From Candidatus Viadribacter manganicus (lineage in GTDB: Bacteria > Pseudomonadota > Alphaproteobacteria > Caulobacterales > Aquidulcibacteraceae), in contig NZ_CP013244.1 in NCBI RefSeq assembly GCF_001679665.1, positions 2,550,980-2,614,979 on the forward strand: a stretch of DNA of 64,000 bases, in the 5' to 3' direction. The notes below the pieces were generated by a model. The model was not told where the DNA came from. It made no database searches and was given only the letters and a program-made list of their open reading frames with translations. How positions within the stretch are numbered: the first letter of the stretch is position 1; every line of letters begins with the position of its first letter. A program made the position numbers and the translations under genes. Shown piece by piece: positions 1 through 9,199 of the stretch.

Positions 1-1
1 T

Positions 2-607
2 CTATTGGAGCGCGCCGGAGTAAATGAGCCGCGCGCAGGAGACGCTTTGGAAAAGGCCGCTGACCAGGCATTGCGTGCTGGTGAGATTATTCGGCGCCTG
101 CGGGATTTTCTCTCTCGGGGAGAGACCGAGCGGCGGGTCGAGGATTTGCCAAAACTTGTGCAGGAGGCCTGCGCTTTGGCCCTCGTCGGCGCGAAGGAAC
201 ACGGCGTTCGGGTCAGCTACAATTTTGCGCTTGATGCCGATTTGGTGCTTGTTGATCGCGTGCAAATTCAACAGGTGATCTTGAATTTGGTGCGCAATGC
301 GATTGACGCCATGGCCGAGCATCCACGGCGCGAACTCAAGATCGCAACCGCCCTCGAGGACGATGATATGGCGGTTGTCAGTGTGATCGATACCGGCCCG
401 GGCGTGGATGAGGCGGCGGCGGCAAAGCTCTTCCAACCATTCGTGACGACCAAGATGAGCGGCATGGGGGTGGGCCTCTCGATTTCGCGGACCATTGTGG
501 AAGCGCACGGTGGGCGGATCTGGACCGAGCCAAATCCGGGCGGCGGGGCGATTTTCCGATTTACTTTGAGACTGGCGCGCCAAGCTCCGGTGGAGAGTAT
601 GGCATGA
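2..607 (+). CDS. fixL: FixL-like oxygen-sensor histidine kinase, 3' part only
   Basis: This is the C-terminal part of a sensor histidine kinase; the frame is open to the left edge, so the PAS/heme sensor and the phospho-acceptor histidine lie outside the window. What remains begins in the dimerisation helix (AGEIIRRLRDFLSRGETE, typical of FixL-type kinases) and continues with the ATP-binding domain: N box NLVRNAID, G1 box DTGPGV, G2 box GMGVGLS. By family knowledge it autophosphorylates and passes phosphate to FixJ. Its stop overlaps the fixJ start (ATGA), so the two are co-translated. The FixL call rests on this helix and on the FixJ and cbb3 neighbours; the heme domain cannot be checked. 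Confidence 0.85.
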   Translation, partial: LLERAGVNEPRAGDALEKAADQALRAGEIIRRLRDFLSRGETERRVEDLPKLVQEACALALVGAKEHGVRVSYNFALDADLVLVDRVQIQQVILNLVRNAIDAMAEHPRRELKIATALEDDDMAVVSVIDTGPGVDEAAAAKLFQPFVTTKMSGMGVGLSISRTIVEAHGGRIWTEPNPGGGAIFRFTLRLARQAPVESMA

Positions 608-1212
608 GCGGGCCGGTTGTTCATATCGTTGATGATGATGCGCCGCTTCGAGATTCTATCGCGTTCTTGCTGAATGCTGAAGATCTTGAAACGCGCACTT
701 ATGAAGGCGCGGGCTTATTGCTGGGTCGCTCGGGCGAACTTGAGCCAGGGTGCATCATAACCGACATCCGCATGCCGGAGATGAACGGCTTGGAGATGGT
801 GCAAGAGCTAAAGCGCAAGGGCGTCTTGCACCCAATTATTGTGCTCACCGGTCATGGCGACGTCTCATTGGCTGTGCAGGCGATGAAGGCTGGCGTCATC
901 GATTTTCTCGAGAAACCTTTTGAGGATGAGGCGCTTTTGCGCGCGGTGCGAACCGCGCTTTCTGAGAGCGGCAATGAAGCGTCGCGTCATAAAGAGCTGG
1001 CGCTGATTTCTGAGCGCACAGAGCAACTTACCGCGCGTGAAAAAGATGTGTTCAAAGCCATTGTCGCCGGCGATTCCAACAAGGCGGCAGCGCTAAGATT
1101 GGGCATTAGTCCCAGAACGGTTGAGATTTATCGCGCCAACGTCATGACCAAGATGCACGCTAATTCTCTTTCGGAACTGGTTCGGATGGCGCTTTTGATC
1201 GAGCGCTCTTGA
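604..1212 (+). CDS. fixJ: FixJ-type response regulator
   Basis: A 202-residue two-domain response regulator. The receiver has the acidic pair D10-D12, the phospho-acceptor D54 in IITDIRMPEMNG, T82 and K104 (FLEKPF). The C-terminal LuxR/GerE helix-turn-helix runs about residues 139-200 (LTAREKDVFKAIVAGDSNK, ISPRTVEIYRANVMTK). In alphaproteobacteria FixJ phosphorylated by FixL activates fixK transcription under low oxygen, and FixK then activates cbb3 oxidase genes. The start overlaps the kinase gene by four bases. The neighbouring cbb3 operon with FNR/FixK boxes fits this role. No fixK gene was found within the window. Confidence 0.9.
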   Translation: MSGPVVHIVDDDAPLRDSIAFLLNAEDLETRTYEGAGLLLGRSGELEPGCIITDIRMPEMNGLEMVQELKRKGVLHPIIVLTGHGDVSLAVQAMKAGVIDFLEKPFEDEALLRAVRTALSESGNEASRHKELALISERTEQLTAREKDVFKAIVAGDSNKAAALRLGISPRTVEIYRANVMTKMHANSLSELVRMALLIERS

Positions 1213-1230
1213 GGCAAGTCAACATCGATC

Positions 1231-1647
1231 TTGGCAAAGCAGGCCAAACTCAAAGCCAGTTTGGACCAGGTTGTGCGTACTCCCGCCGTTGTGGCTCTGG
1301 TTGATGACGATCCTGCCGTTCGTCATGCGATCTGCTTTGCCTTTGAGACAGCCGGCATCCCCGTGATTGCTTATAGCGATGCAGAATCAGCCCTTCTGGC
1401 GCAAAATCCGCGCGCCTGGCGCTGTCTTATTCTTGATCAGCGCTTGCCGGGCGGCACAGGCCTTAACTTGTTGGCCAAGCTGCGCGCCGACGGCGTGAGC
1501 GCAACATGCTTTCTCATCACAAGCCACCCCTCGCGTGAGCTCAAATCGCGGGCTTTGCTCGCTGGTGTCGAAATTGTCGAAAAGCCGCTCTTGGACGGCC
1601 AATTGCTCACCAAGGTGCGAAAGGTAATGGCTGACGCCCCTCGTTGA
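1231..1647 (+). CDS. single-domain response regulator
   Basis: A 138-residue protein with only a receiver domain: acidic DDD at 25-27, phospho-acceptor D69 in CLILDQRLPGG, T97 and K118 (EKPL). It has no DNA-binding or enzymatic output domain. It starts with TTG eighteen bases after the fixJ stop, so it is very likely in the same operon. Stand-alone receivers next to FixLJ can act as phosphate sinks or feedback modulators of the kinase; that role is inferred from position only. No ATG is available near the N-terminus in this frame, which supports the TTG start. Confidence 0.8.
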   Translation: MAKQAKLKASLDQVVRTPAVVALVDDDPAVRHAICFAFETAGIPVIAYSDAESALLAQNPRAWRCLILDQRLPGGTGLNLLAKLRADGVSATCFLITSHPSRELKSRALLAGVEIVEKPLLDGQLLTKVRKVMADAPR

Positions 1648-1710
1648 TTTGGCGCAAAGCATTGGCGCAAGGTTGCGCCAAGCATCTTGGGTCGACTTCT
1701 GGAGGCTTTG

Positions 1711-2481
1711 ATGGGCCGCGTTGCAGGACATGTGGCTTTGGTTACGGGCGCGGCGCTCGGGCTTGGCCGCGCCTGCGCGATACTATTGGCGCGCGAAGGC
1801 GCCAAGGTGATGATCACCGATCTGCGCGAGGAAGAAGGGCGCGGCGTCGCCGACGAGATTGTCGAGGCGGGCGGTGAAGCCATGTTCCTGCGCCAGGACG
1901 TTTCTTCGGAGGCGGATTGGGATGCGGTGATCGCTGCGACGGTGCGCCGGTTCGGTCGGCTAAGTGTTTTAGTCAACAATGCCGGCGTGGCTCTAGGCGG
2001 CGATGTCGAGCAAACGAGCTTGCAGCAATGGCGCGCGCTGATGGCAGTTAATTTGGACGGAGTCTTTCTTGGGACCCAGCGTGCGATCGGCGTCATGAAA
2101 CAATCGGGCGGCGGCTCGATCATCAATCTGTCTTCGATAGAGGGCTTAATCGGCGATCCAAACCTGCCTGCGTATAATGCAAGCAAGGGCGGGGTTCGCA
2201 TCTTTACGAAATCTGCCGCGCTTCACTGCGCAAAGGCTGGTTACAAGATCCGCGTGAATTCTGTGCACCCCGGCTACATATGGACGCCAATGGTTGAGAC
2301 CTATCTGGCGGCCCAACCTGATCCGGAAGCGGCAAAAGCGTTCGTGGCGAGCCTCCATCCTGTTGGACATTTGGGTGAGCCTGACGATATCGCTTATGGC
2401 GTGCTCTATCTTGCATCGGACGAGTCCAAGTTCGTGACCGGATCGGAGCTCGTTATCGACGGCGGCTATACCGCCCAATGA
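1711..2481 (+). CDS. short-chain dehydrogenase/reductase (SDR)
   Basis: A classical SDR oxidoreductase of 256 residues. It shows the cofactor motif TGAALGLG near the N-terminus, NNAG, the catalytic serine in LSSIEG and the YNASK catalytic Tyr/Lys motif. The SDEs ending SKFVTGSELVIDGGYTAQ are typical of glucose/hydroxysteroid/3-oxoacyl reductase-like members, so the substrate cannot be told. The ATG at 1711 is preferred over an upstream TTG at 1687 because GGAGG lies six bases before it. The stop overlaps the next start (ATGA), so the downstream small membrane protein is co-translated. Confidence 0.9.
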   Translation: MGRVAGHVALVTGAALGLGRACAILLAREGAKVMITDLREEEGRGVADEIVEAGGEAMFLRQDVSSEADWDAVIAATVRRFGRLSVLVNNAGVALGGDVEQTSLQQWRALMAVNLDGVFLGTQRAIGVMKQSGGGSIINLSSIEGLIGDPNLPAYNASKGGVRIFTKSAALHCAKAGYKIRVNSVHPGYIWTPMVETYLAAQPDPEAAKAFVASLHPVGHLGEPDDIAYGVLYLASDESKFVTGSELVIDGGYTAQ

Positions 2482-2915
2482 ATGTCACCGATCCTGCGCC
2501 GGAAAGACCATCTCGCGCGCTCTATGCTGCGCTGATCTATTTTGCGCTGGTTTTCGTGGTCGGTTTGATACTGGGCCCCGCACGCGTGCTTTGGCTGGAG
2601 CCGTGGCTGGGAAGGGCCATCGCTGTGCTTTTAGAAGCGCCCTTTTTGGTTTGCGCGATGTGGTTTGCGGCGCCTCTTTCTTTAAGGTGGGGGCGCGTTG
2701 AGCTTGGTTGGGCGCGCGCGCTCTGGGTTGGCGTGCTCGCGCTCGTGCTGCAACAAGTGGCGGATCTTGCCGTTGGCTTTGGTCTGCGTGGCATGACATT
2801 GACCGATCAATTGACATATTTTGCAACCCCTGCCGGCGCCATCTACGCCTTCACTTTGGTGGTCTTTGCAATCATGCCGCTTATGCGGATGCGGCGAGCG
2901 GAGAAAACAACATGA
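2478..2915 (+). CDS. four-helix integral membrane protein, unknown function
   Basis: A 145-residue hydrophobic protein with about four predicted membrane helices (roughly residues 14-36, 43-66, 78-100, 116-138) and a basic C-terminus. No motif was recognised. It overlaps the SDR stop upstream and the lipoprotein start downstream by four bases each, so all three are probably made together. Function is unknown; location in the inner membrane is inferred from hydrophobicity. Confidence 0.7.
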   Translation: MNVTDPAPERPSRALYAALIYFALVFVVGLILGPARVLWLEPWLGRAIAVLLEAPFLVCAMWFAAPLSLRWGRVELGWARALWVGVLALVLQQVADLAVGFGLRGMTLTDQLTYFATPAGAIYAFTLVVFAIMPLMRMRRAEKTT

Positions 2916-3328
2916 AGCGCTTCATCTGGGCAGCTTCGGCGACGTTCTTATTGGCGGCGTGCCAAGGGGGTGAAGAGCCGCTTGACGGTCGCTGGCAGGT
3001 TCAGCAGATCGCGGGCGCGTCTTTGGGCCAAGATGTCGATATCTGGATGAGCTTCGATATCGCAACCGAGACCGTCACCGGCTTTACGGGCTGTCATCAT
3101 TTTAGAGCGCCGCTGAGCTCTTTTAGCGAAACACTTGCGATCGGTCCTGTGACGCAAGGCGAGGGTGAGTGTGCGAGCATCGCCGCGGCCACTGATGAGC
3201 AACGATTCTTGATGGTGCTGCCGGAGATTCGGCGAACAATTCGTCACGGCAAGTCGCTTGAACTTTTGCCGTTGGCCGCTGGAAGCGAGGCCTTGATTAG
3301 GCTGCGGCGCGAACCCGTCGCCGAGTAG
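2912..3328 (+). CDS. META-domain (HslJ-like) lipoprotein
   Basis: A 138-residue secreted lipoprotein. The N-terminus is a lipoprotein signal (lipobox LLAAC, cysteine at about residue 19). The mature part fits the META/HslJ fold: LDGRWQVQQIAG at the start, the GFTGCHHF core motif (usually GCN), a second cysteine in GEGECASI and the DEQRFLMVLPEI segment. META proteins are small periplasmic or outer-membrane proteins linked to stress and antibiotic resistance; the exact role is not known. The ATG at 2912 overlaps the previous stop. The 3' end overlaps the convergent gene on the other strand by about 32 bases. Confidence 0.7.
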   Translation: MKRFIWAASATFLLAACQGGEEPLDGRWQVQQIAGASLGQDVDIWMSFDIATETVTGFTGCHHFRAPLSSFSETLAIGPVTQGEGECASIAAATDEQRFLMVLPEIRRTIRHGKSLELLPLAAGSEALIRLRREPVAE

Positions 3329-3563
3329 GCGCGCCAGCTGCGAATGCCGCAGCGATCAAGAATGCGGAAGCGCCGCTCCAACACGCGGGGCAGTGTCCTA
3401 GAAATTCTAAAGTCTGCGGCGCGCCGCCACAGCGCGAACTTAAGAGTGCGTGCGCGAGCGGCGTAGTCATCGCGTCCGTGACGGCGCAAAGCGCGCTTGG
3501 CCAGGCTGCCGCTGCGACCACGAGTGCGGACGCAGTGATGGTTCGAGAATTATCAACCCGCAT
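3297..3563 (-). CDS. small membrane protein with HCPACW motif
   Basis: An 88-residue protein on the minus strand, divergent from ccoN. It has two hydrophobic segments (residues about 8-26 and 60-77) and a conserved-looking GHCPACWSG motif just before the second. The start at 3563 is chosen because GAGGAG sits seven bases upstream. Its promoter region holds the TTGA-N6-TCAA box at 3608-3621 shared with ccoN. The Cys-x-x-Cys pair could bind metal or heme or form a disulfide; this is inference. It converges with and overlaps the META lipoprotein gene by about 32 bases. No family was recognised with certainty. Confidence 0.6.
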   Translation of the reverse strand: MRVDNSRTITASALVVAAAAWPSALCAVTDAMTTPLAHALLSSRCGGAPQTLEFLGHCPACWSGASAFLIAAAFAAGAPTRRRVRAAA

Positions 3564-3607
3564 GATCGGCTCCTCGCGACAGCAAATACCTGCGTCGCAG
3601 GCGCGCA

Positions 3608-3621
3608 TCTTGAGCCAGATC
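3608..3621. promoter_or_regulatory. FNR/FixK-type box before ccoN
   Basis: TTGA GCCAGA TCAA, a match to the TTGAT-N4-ATCAA consensus of the FNR/FixK family with one half-site mismatch. It lies 86 bases before the ccoN ATG (next base after the box to the start) and 45 bases before the divergent small gene at 3563. Class II activation would place the ccoN start of transcription near 3656. Confidence 0.8.
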
Positions 3622-3706
3622 AAAGGTGCCTCGCGCGAGCGCTGTTACCGCCCTTTTAGAGTTTCTCGGAAACGGCGCACGTGTGCGTTGGCGGGGAGTG
3701 GCGGGA

Positions 3707-5359
3707 ATGACGACGAGCGTAGCTAGACAACACACCGGTCGGCTTGATGCCTGGGCGATCGGCGCGATCCTTATAGCGGGGAGTTACTTTGCGCTGTGGG
3801 GGGCGGCGAACGCGACCGATTCGCGGTTCGCCATCCAAATGTGGACGGCGCTGCTTGCCTTCCTCGCCGGCGCGGCAATGCTGGTGGGCTTCGTTGGACG
3901 AGGCGGCGCGCCGGATCAATCCTCACGCTACGAAAACGGCGTCGTCAAAGCTGGCGTCGTCGCTTCGATGTTTTGGGGCATTGCCGGCTTTCTCGTCGGC
4001 GTCGTCATTGCAGCGCAGCTCGCGTTCCCAAATCTGCTCTACTTCGCTGAATGGGGATGGACGAATTTCGGTCGGCTGCGGCCTTTGCACACCTCCGCCG
4101 TCATCTTCGCCTTCGGCGGCAACGTTCTTATCGCGACGAGTTTTTATGTCGTTCAACGCACCTGCCGCGCCCGCCTCGCTGGTGGTCTGTGGCCCTGGTT
4201 TGTGTTCTGGGGCTATCAGCTCTTCATCCTGCTGGCTGGGACGGGCTATCTGCTGGGCGTTACCGAAGGCCGCGAATACGCCGAGCCGCCGTGGTACACT
4301 GACCTTTGGCTGACGCTGGTCTGGGTCGTCTATCTGCTGGTCTTTTTAGGGACGATTTGGAAGCGGCAAGAAAAGCACATCTATGTCGCCAATTGGTTCT
4401 ATCTGGCGTTCATCGTCACGATCGCGATGCTGCACATCGTCAACAATCTGGCGCTGCCGGTCAGTTTCGGCGGCTGGTTCAGCTATTCGCTCTTCTCTGG
4501 TGTTCAAGATGCGCTGACCCAGTGGTGGTATGGCCACAATGCTGTCGGCTTTTTCCTCACAGCCGGCTTCCTCGGCATCATGTACTACTTCATCCCGAAG
4601 CAAGCTGATCGTCCAGTTTATTCCTACCGGCTTTCGATCATCCACTTTTGGGCGCTGATCTTCCTCTACATCTGGGCGGGTCCGCACCATCTTCACTATA
4701 CGGCGCTGCCGCAATGGGCACAGACGCTCGGCGCCACGTTCTCGATCATGCTTTGGATGCCGAGCTGGGGCGGCATGATCAACGGTCTCATGACGCTCTC
4801 TGGCGCCTGGGACAAACTTCGCACCGATCCAGTGCTTCGCATGCTGGTCGTGTCGGTGGCGTTCTACGGCATGTCGACGTTCGAAGGGCCGGTCATGTCG
4901 GTGCGCGCCGTCAACTCGCTGTCGCACTACACCGATTGGACGATCGGGCACGTGCATTCCGGTGCGCTTGGCTGGGTTGGTTTCGTGAGCTTTGGCGCAC
5001 TGTATTGCCTCGTGCCGTGGCTCTGGAAGCGCAAGGGTCTGTTCTCCAACGCGCTGGTTGAATGGCACTTCTGGCTCTCGACCATCGGCATCGTGCTTTA
5101 CATCACCTCGATGTGGGTTGCGGGCATCATGCAGGGCCTGATGTGGCGCGCCTATAACGAGTTTGGCTTCCTTGAATACTCGTTCGTCGAAACGGTTGAG
5201 GCCATGCATCCTTACTACATCATCCGCGCTCTTGGTGGGACGCTGTTCCTGCTCGGCGCACTCATCATGGCGTACAATTTGTGGCGCACTGCAACGGCGA
5301 AAGATCCAGAGCATGTCCGCGTCACCGATGTCCCGGCCCAAGCGGTCGCGGCGGAATAG
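3707..5359 (+). CDS. ccoN: cbb3-type cytochrome c oxidase subunit I
   Basis: The catalytic heme-copper subunit of the high-affinity cbb3 oxidase, 550 residues with about 12-14 membrane helices. Visible ligand regions are [13 protein letters not shown], the CuB region [15 protein letters not shown], the histidine pair [11 protein letters not shown] and the heme-binding [12 protein letters not shown]. It reduces oxygen to water at the high-spin heme b3-CuB site and pumps protons. The ATG at 3707 follows a GGCGGGGAG stretch; an in-frame upstream start at 3626 would add 27 charged residues that look unlike the family. First gene of ccoNOQP, downstream of a FixK/FNR box. Confidence 0.97.
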   Translation: MTTSVARQHTGRLDAWAIGAILIAGSYFALWGAANATDSRFAIQMWTALLAFLAGAAMLVGFVGRGGAPDQSSRYENGVVKAGVVASMFWGIAGFLVGVVIAAQLAFPNLLYFAEWGWTNFGRLRPLHTSAVIFAFGGNVLIATSFYVVQRTCRARLAGGLWPWFVFWGYQLFILLAGTGYLLGVTEGREYAEPPWYTDLWLTLVWVVYLLVFLGTIWKRQEKHIYVANWFYLAFIVTIAMLHIVNNLALPVSFGGWFSYSLFSGVQDALTQWWYGHNAVGFFLTAGFLGIMYYFIPKQADRPVYSYRLSIIHFWALIFLYIWAGPHHLHYTALPQWAQTLGATFSIMLWMPSWGGMINGLMTLSGAWDKLRTDPVLRMLVVSVAFYGMSTFEGPVMSVRAVNSLSHYTDWTIGHVHSGALGWVGFVSFGALYCLVPWLWKRKGLFSNALVEWHFWLSTIGIVLYITSMWVAGIMQGLMWRAYNEFGFLEYSFVETVEAMHPYYIIRALGGTLFLLGALIMAYNLWRTATAKDPEHVRVTDVPAQAVAAE

Positions 5360-5371
5360 GCGGGGGCAAAT

Positions 5372-6106
5372 ATGTGGACCTTCCATAAGTGGTTCGAGCG
5401 TCACTCGCTCATTCTCATCATCGGCATCCTGGTCGTCGTCTCTATCGGCGGCTTGGTGCAGATTACGCCGCTCTTCTTCATCGAGAGCACAATCGAGCGC
5501 GTCGAGGGCGTGCGTCCTTATACGCCGCTCGAACTGGCCGGCAGGGAAATCTACATTCGCGAAGGCTGCTATGTTTGCCACTCGCAAATGATCCGCCCGC
5601 TGCGTGATGAAGTTGAGCGTTACGGTCACTACTCGCTGGCGGCCGAGAGCATGTACGATCACCCTTTCCAATGGGGCTCAAAGCGCACGGGACCGGACTT
5701 GGCCCGGGTCGGCAATCGCTACTCGGATGAGTGGCACCGCGCGCACTTGGAAAATCCACGCTCGGTTGTGCCAGAATCGGTGATGCCGCCCTACGCATTC
5801 TTGGCGCGCGCTGACGTCAATACCTCGCTTATGGGTGATCACGTGCGCGCCAACCGCTTGCTCAGCGTTCCTTATACCGATGAGCAATTGGCGAATGCGC
5901 CGAGCGACGCACGTGCGCAGGCTGAGCCTCTGGGCTCAAACGCGTACGATTTTTCGCAGCGTTACCCCGGCGCCGCCGTTCGCGATTTTGACGGCAATCC
6001 AAATCGCGTAACCGAGATGGATGCGTTGATTGCCTACTTGCAGATGCTCGGCTCTGGCGTTGATTTCAGCACCTATCAAGCCGACGCGCCTGAGAACACG
6101 AGGTAA
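5372..6106 (+). CDS. ccoO: cbb3 oxidase monoheme subunit II
   Basis: A 244-residue membrane-anchored monoheme cytochrome c. It has one N-terminal membrane helix (residues about 12-32) and a periplasmic domain with the heme c motif CYVCH at residues 66-70. Met in the C-terminal part (e.g. ESVMPPYAF) is the likely sixth ligand. In the complex it passes electrons from CcoP to CcoN. It starts 12 bases after ccoN. Length and motif order match the family. Confidence 0.97.
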   Translation: MWTFHKWFERHSLILIIGILVVVSIGGLVQITPLFFIESTIERVEGVRPYTPLELAGREIYIREGCYVCHSQMIRPLRDEVERYGHYSLAAESMYDHPFQWGSKRTGPDLARVGNRYSDEWHRAHLENPRSVVPESVMPPYAFLARADVNTSLMGDHVRANRLLSVPYTDEQLANAPSDARAQAEPLGSNAYDFSQRYPGAAVRDFDGNPNRVTEMDALIAYLQMLGSGVDFSTYQADAPENTR

Positions 6107-6111
6107 GCGCC

Positions 6112-6273
6112 ATGAGCTATGAGCAAGCCTCACACCTCGCACAGACATCGGGCCTTGTGCTCCTTGCCGTGTGCTTCGGGCTCGCGGTGATCTATGCGCT
6201 GTGGCCCGGAAACAAGTTGAAGTTCGATCATGCGGCGCGCAGCCCGCTCGAAAATGGGGACGACAATGGCTGA
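6112..6273 (+). CDS. ccoQ: cbb3 oxidase small subunit IV
   Basis: A 53-residue single-helix protein beginning MSYEQASHLA, with the membrane helix at about residues 13-31 and the conserved WPGNK after it. CcoQ stabilises the cbb3 complex, mainly the interaction with CcoP. It lies 5 bases after ccoO, and its last eight bases overlap the ccoP start. It is too short for ordinary gene-length cut-offs but its position and motif are typical. Confidence 0.92.
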   Translation: MSYEQASHLAQTSGLVLLAVCFGLAVIYALWPGNKLKFDHAARSPLENGDDNG

Positions 6274-7222
6274 TCGTGAGCGCGACCATGTGAGTGGCAC
6301 AGAAACCACTGGTCATGAATGGGACGGTTTAAAGGAGTTGGATACCCCGCTGCCGCGCTGGTGGCTCTATATCTTCTATGCCTGCATTCTTGCGGCCGTG
6401 ATCTACTGGGTGCTGATGCCGGCCTGGCCGATCGGCAATGGCTATACCAAAGGCATTTTGGGCTTTTCTGATCGCAGCAATGTCGCTGCTGATGTTAATG
6501 CCCTGCGCTCGGCGCGTGCGCCCTTGTTCGAACGGCTCGCCAGCGCGAGCACCGCCGAGATCGCCGCAGATCCAGAGCTGCAGGAATTTGCCCGCGCAGC
6601 AGGGGAGTCCGTGTTCGGCGATTATTGCCGAACCTGCCACGGCGCCGGCGGCGCGGGTGCGCCTGGATATCCAGTGCTCGCGGATGACGTTTGGATTTGG
6701 GGCGGTTCACTTGCCGACATTGAACACACTCTGCGTGTCGGCGTTCGTGCTGATCACCCCGATACTCGTATGTCGATGATGCCGGCCTTTGGCCGCGACC
6801 AGCTGCTTAACACCCAGCAGATTGGAGATGTGACAGAACATGTGATCGCAATATCGACCGCAAACACCCGCTTACATGCCGACAATGCCGCTGCCGCGCG
6901 AGGCGCCGTCATCTTCCAAGAGCAATGCGCTGCCTGCCACGGGACAGGCGGGGCTGGCGATCGTGCAGTTGGAGCGCCGAGCCTCAACGATGACGTCTGG
7001 CTCTATGGTGGCTCACGCGAAGAGATCCGTCGCCAAGTGGAGATGGGTCGCGGCGGGGTGATGCCGTCCTGGGAACGGCGCTTTGATGCTGGAACCTTGC
7101 GAGCGCTTGCTTATTATGTCCATGAAATGGGTGGGGGCGAAGCTGACGCACCCCCACCTGTGATCCCGGCCTCGACTTCTGAGCCAGCTCAAAACGCAGC
7201 CCCGGGCGCGCCGCTACGTTAG
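6266..7222 (+). CDS. ccoP: cbb3 oxidase diheme subunit III
   Basis: A 318-residue diheme cytochrome c of the cbb3 oxidase. The N-terminus carries the family motif EWDGLKELDTPLPRWW, then a membrane helix (about residues 32-50) with the P-G-F-S linker, and two c-type heme sites CRTCH (121-125) and CAACH (221-225). It accepts electrons from soluble or membrane cytochrome c. The ATG at 6266 overlaps ccoQ; the upstream in-frame start at 6230 lies inside ccoQ and adds an unlikely basic leader. The C-terminal tail after residue 300 is proline-alanine rich. Confidence 0.96.
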   Translation: MADRERDHVSGTETTGHEWDGLKELDTPLPRWWLYIFYACILAAVIYWVLMPAWPIGNGYTKGILGFSDRSNVAADVNALRSARAPLFERLASASTAEIAADPELQEFARAAGESVFGDYCRTCHGAGGAGAPGYPVLADDVWIWGGSLADIEHTLRVGVRADHPDTRMSMMPAFGRDQLLNTQQIGDVTEHVIAISTANTRLHADNAAAARGAVIFQEQCAACHGTGGAGDRAVGAPSLNDDVWLYGGSREEIRRQVEMGRGGVMPSWERRFDAGTLRALAYYVHEMGGGEADAPPPVIPASTSEPAQNAAPGAPLR

Positions 7223-7226
7223 CGGC

Positions 7227-8711
7227 ATGACCAAGGTTACTCTCATCGATACAACGGCGCGCGCCGACGAGCACAGCATCGAGGCGCGCGCCGTCAATTC
7301 CAAAGAGGCAAGAGAACTCTACAAAAAGCGCGAGCAAATCTATCCAAAGCTCGCGCAGGGGTTTTTTCGCAACCTCAAATGGGCGGCCATGATCGTGCTG
7401 CTCAGCATCTATTATATTACGCCCTGGCTGCGCTGGGATCGCGGCGTTGGTCGCGCCGACCAGGCCGTGCTGGTTGATTTTGAGGCCCGTCGCTTCTTTT
7501 TCTTTTTCATCGAGCTCTGGCCGCAGGAAGTTTATTATATAACCGGCCTCTTGATCCTTGCGGCGTTTGCGATTTTCCTTTCGTCCGCTTTGTTTGGCCG
7601 TGTGTGGTGTGGTTACGCGTGCCCGCAAACAGTTTGGACCGATCTTTACATTTACGTTGAGCGCGCGATTGAAGGTGATCGCAACGCGCGTATGCGCCTC
7701 GACAAAGAGCCCTGGTCGCTTTCGAAGCTAGGCAAAAAGCTCTCCAAGCACATCGCTTGGATTGCGATCGCTGCCGCAACGGGCGGTGCGTGGGTCTTTT
7801 ATTTTGGCGACGCGCCAACTCTATTCCGTGAGATATTCACCGGGCAAGCCGACCCGGTCGTCTACCTCTTCATCGGCATTTTGACATTTACGACGTATGC
7901 GCTCGCTGGCACGATGCGCGAGCAGGTCTGCACTTATATGTGCCCATGGCCACGTATCCAGGCGGCAATGATCGACAAGGACGCACTAAGCGTGACGTAC
8001 CGCGTTGATCGGGGAGAGCCGCGCGGCGCACACAAAAAGCATGAGAGTTGGGAAGGGCGCGGCGATTGCATCGATTGCCGCCAATGCGTGGCCGTTTGTC
8101 CCCAAGGCATCGACATCCGTGATGGCGATCAACTTGAGTGCATCAATTGCGCGCTGTGCATCGATGCCTGCGATGAGATCATGAAGAAGGTGGGCCGACC
8201 AACGGGGCTCATTGCTTATGATAGCTACGCCAATGTCGAACGCCGCAAGCAAGGTAAAGGCGGCGTCTATCGTCTCATCCGTTCGCGCACCGTTCTTTAT
8301 GGCACGCTGATGGCCCTAGTGGCGGCGTTCATGATCTATGGTCTTGCGACGCGTCAGACGCTGGATCTCAACGTCATCCGCGATCGCAGCCCGCCGTTCG
8401 TGCGCTTGGCGGACGGCGATATACGCAATGATTATGCATTGAAGCTGATCAATATGACCGATCGCGCGCGCCAGGTTGAAATCACTTTAGATGGCCTTTC
8501 CGGCGCGCGGCTCTTTGTGCCGGCGCTCGAGGTTGAGGGTCGGGTTATCGTTGAGGCCAAGCCCGACACCGTGACCAATGTACGCATTCACGTTGTTGCG
8601 CCATCGGATGTCGGCGAGGGCTCTCACCCGCTCCGCTTTATGATCCGCGACACCAACAGCAATGATGTTGCAACCAGCGCTTCGGCTTTTTTAGCAGGAA
8701 GTCCCCCATGA
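7227..8711 (+). CDS. ccoG: cbb3 oxidase accessory iron-sulfur protein
   Basis: A 494-residue CcoG/FixG/RdxA protein with about five membrane helices. Two ferredoxin-type 4Fe-4S motifs are present: C281, C284, C287, C291 and C305, C308, C311, C315. Further paired cysteines lie at WCGYACP (128-132) and CTYMCP (235-239), as in NapH-like proteins. CcoG is proposed to reduce Cu(II) for delivery to the CuB site of cbb3 oxidase. A C-terminal immunoglobulin-like domain follows the last helix. Starts 4 bases after ccoP; its stop overlaps ccoH by four bases. Confidence 0.96.
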   Translation: MTKVTLIDTTARADEHSIEARAVNSKEARELYKKREQIYPKLAQGFFRNLKWAAMIVLLSIYYITPWLRWDRGVGRADQAVLVDFEARRFFFFFIELWPQEVYYITGLLILAAFAIFLSSALFGRVWCGYACPQTVWTDLYIYVERAIEGDRNARMRLDKEPWSLSKLGKKLSKHIAWIAIAAATGGAWVFYFGDAPTLFREIFTGQADPVVYLFIGILTFTTYALAGTMREQVCTYMCPWPRIQAAMIDKDALSVTYRVDRGEPRGAHKKHESWEGRGDCIDCRQCVAVCPQGIDIRDGDQLECINCALCIDACDEIMKKVGRPTGLIAYDSYANVERRKQGKGGVYRLIRSRTVLYGTLMALVAAFMIYGLATRQTLDLNVIRDRSPPFVRLADGDIRNDYALKLINMTDRARQVEITLDGLSGARLFVPALEVEGRVIVEAKPDTVTNVRIHVVAPSDVGEGSHPLRFMIRDTNSNDVATSASAFLAGSPP

Positions 8712-9199
8712 ACACGGCCACTTTTGAGATTCGCGGTTGGCATGTCCTCGTGACGATACTCGCCTTCTTTGCGACCATTATCGGCGTCAACGTCACCTTC
8801 GCTGTCCTTGCGGTCCAATCATTTCCTGGCGAGGATGTGCGCCGTTCCTACTTGCAGGGTCTGAATTATAACGAGACGCTCGCCGAGCGCCGTGAGCAAG
8901 CAGCGCTTGGATGGCGTGCAACGACGGAGCTGCGCAGTGATAATCAGGGAGCGGCGCTGGTGGTCGTGGTCAGTGGACGCGATGCCGAGGCGATCAGTGG
9001 CGCAACGATAACCGGCGAGCTTGAGTGGCCGACGAATTCCCAATTGGATCGCGCGCTGACTTTCGAGTCGCAAGGTGGCGGCCGTTATATTGCACGCCTT
9101 GACACCTTGACGGCGGGGCGTTGGCGCTTGCGCGCGCGCGCGGAGCGCGGCGCCGATGCACTGGATTTTGAATCGGAACTGACATGGCCGACACATTAG
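8708..9199 (+). CDS. ccoH: cbb3 oxidase assembly protein CcoH/FixH
   Basis: A 163-residue FixH-family protein. It has one N-terminal membrane helix (about residues 12-36), followed by the family motif EDVRRSYLQGLNYNETLAER and a periplasmic beta-rich domain. CcoH associates with CcoN and is needed for assembly or stability of the oxidase. The start overlaps the ccoG stop (ATGA) and the 3' end overlaps ccoI by 16 bases, which indicates translational coupling. Confidence 0.93.
   Translation: MNTATFEIRGWHVLVTILAFFATIIGVNVTFAVLAVQSFPGEDVRRSYLQGLNYNETLAERREQAALGWRATTELRSDNQGAALVVVVSGRDAEAISGATITGELEWPTNSQLDRALTFESQGGGRYIARLDTLTAGRWRLRARAERGADALDFESELTWPTH

Noticed and set aside
1437..2201. 254-residue minus-strand frame over the receiver and SDR genes
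   Set aside because: Antisense to two genes with clear catalytic motifs; typical GC-rich shadow.
2708..2911. Longer start for the META lipoprotein
   Set aside because: It would hide the signal peptide and overlap the four-helix gene in another frame; ATG at 2912 with the four-base overlap fits.
4346..5671. 441-residue minus-strand frame over ccoN and ccoO
   Set aside because: It lies fully antisense to certain genes with strong motifs and has no recognisable domain.
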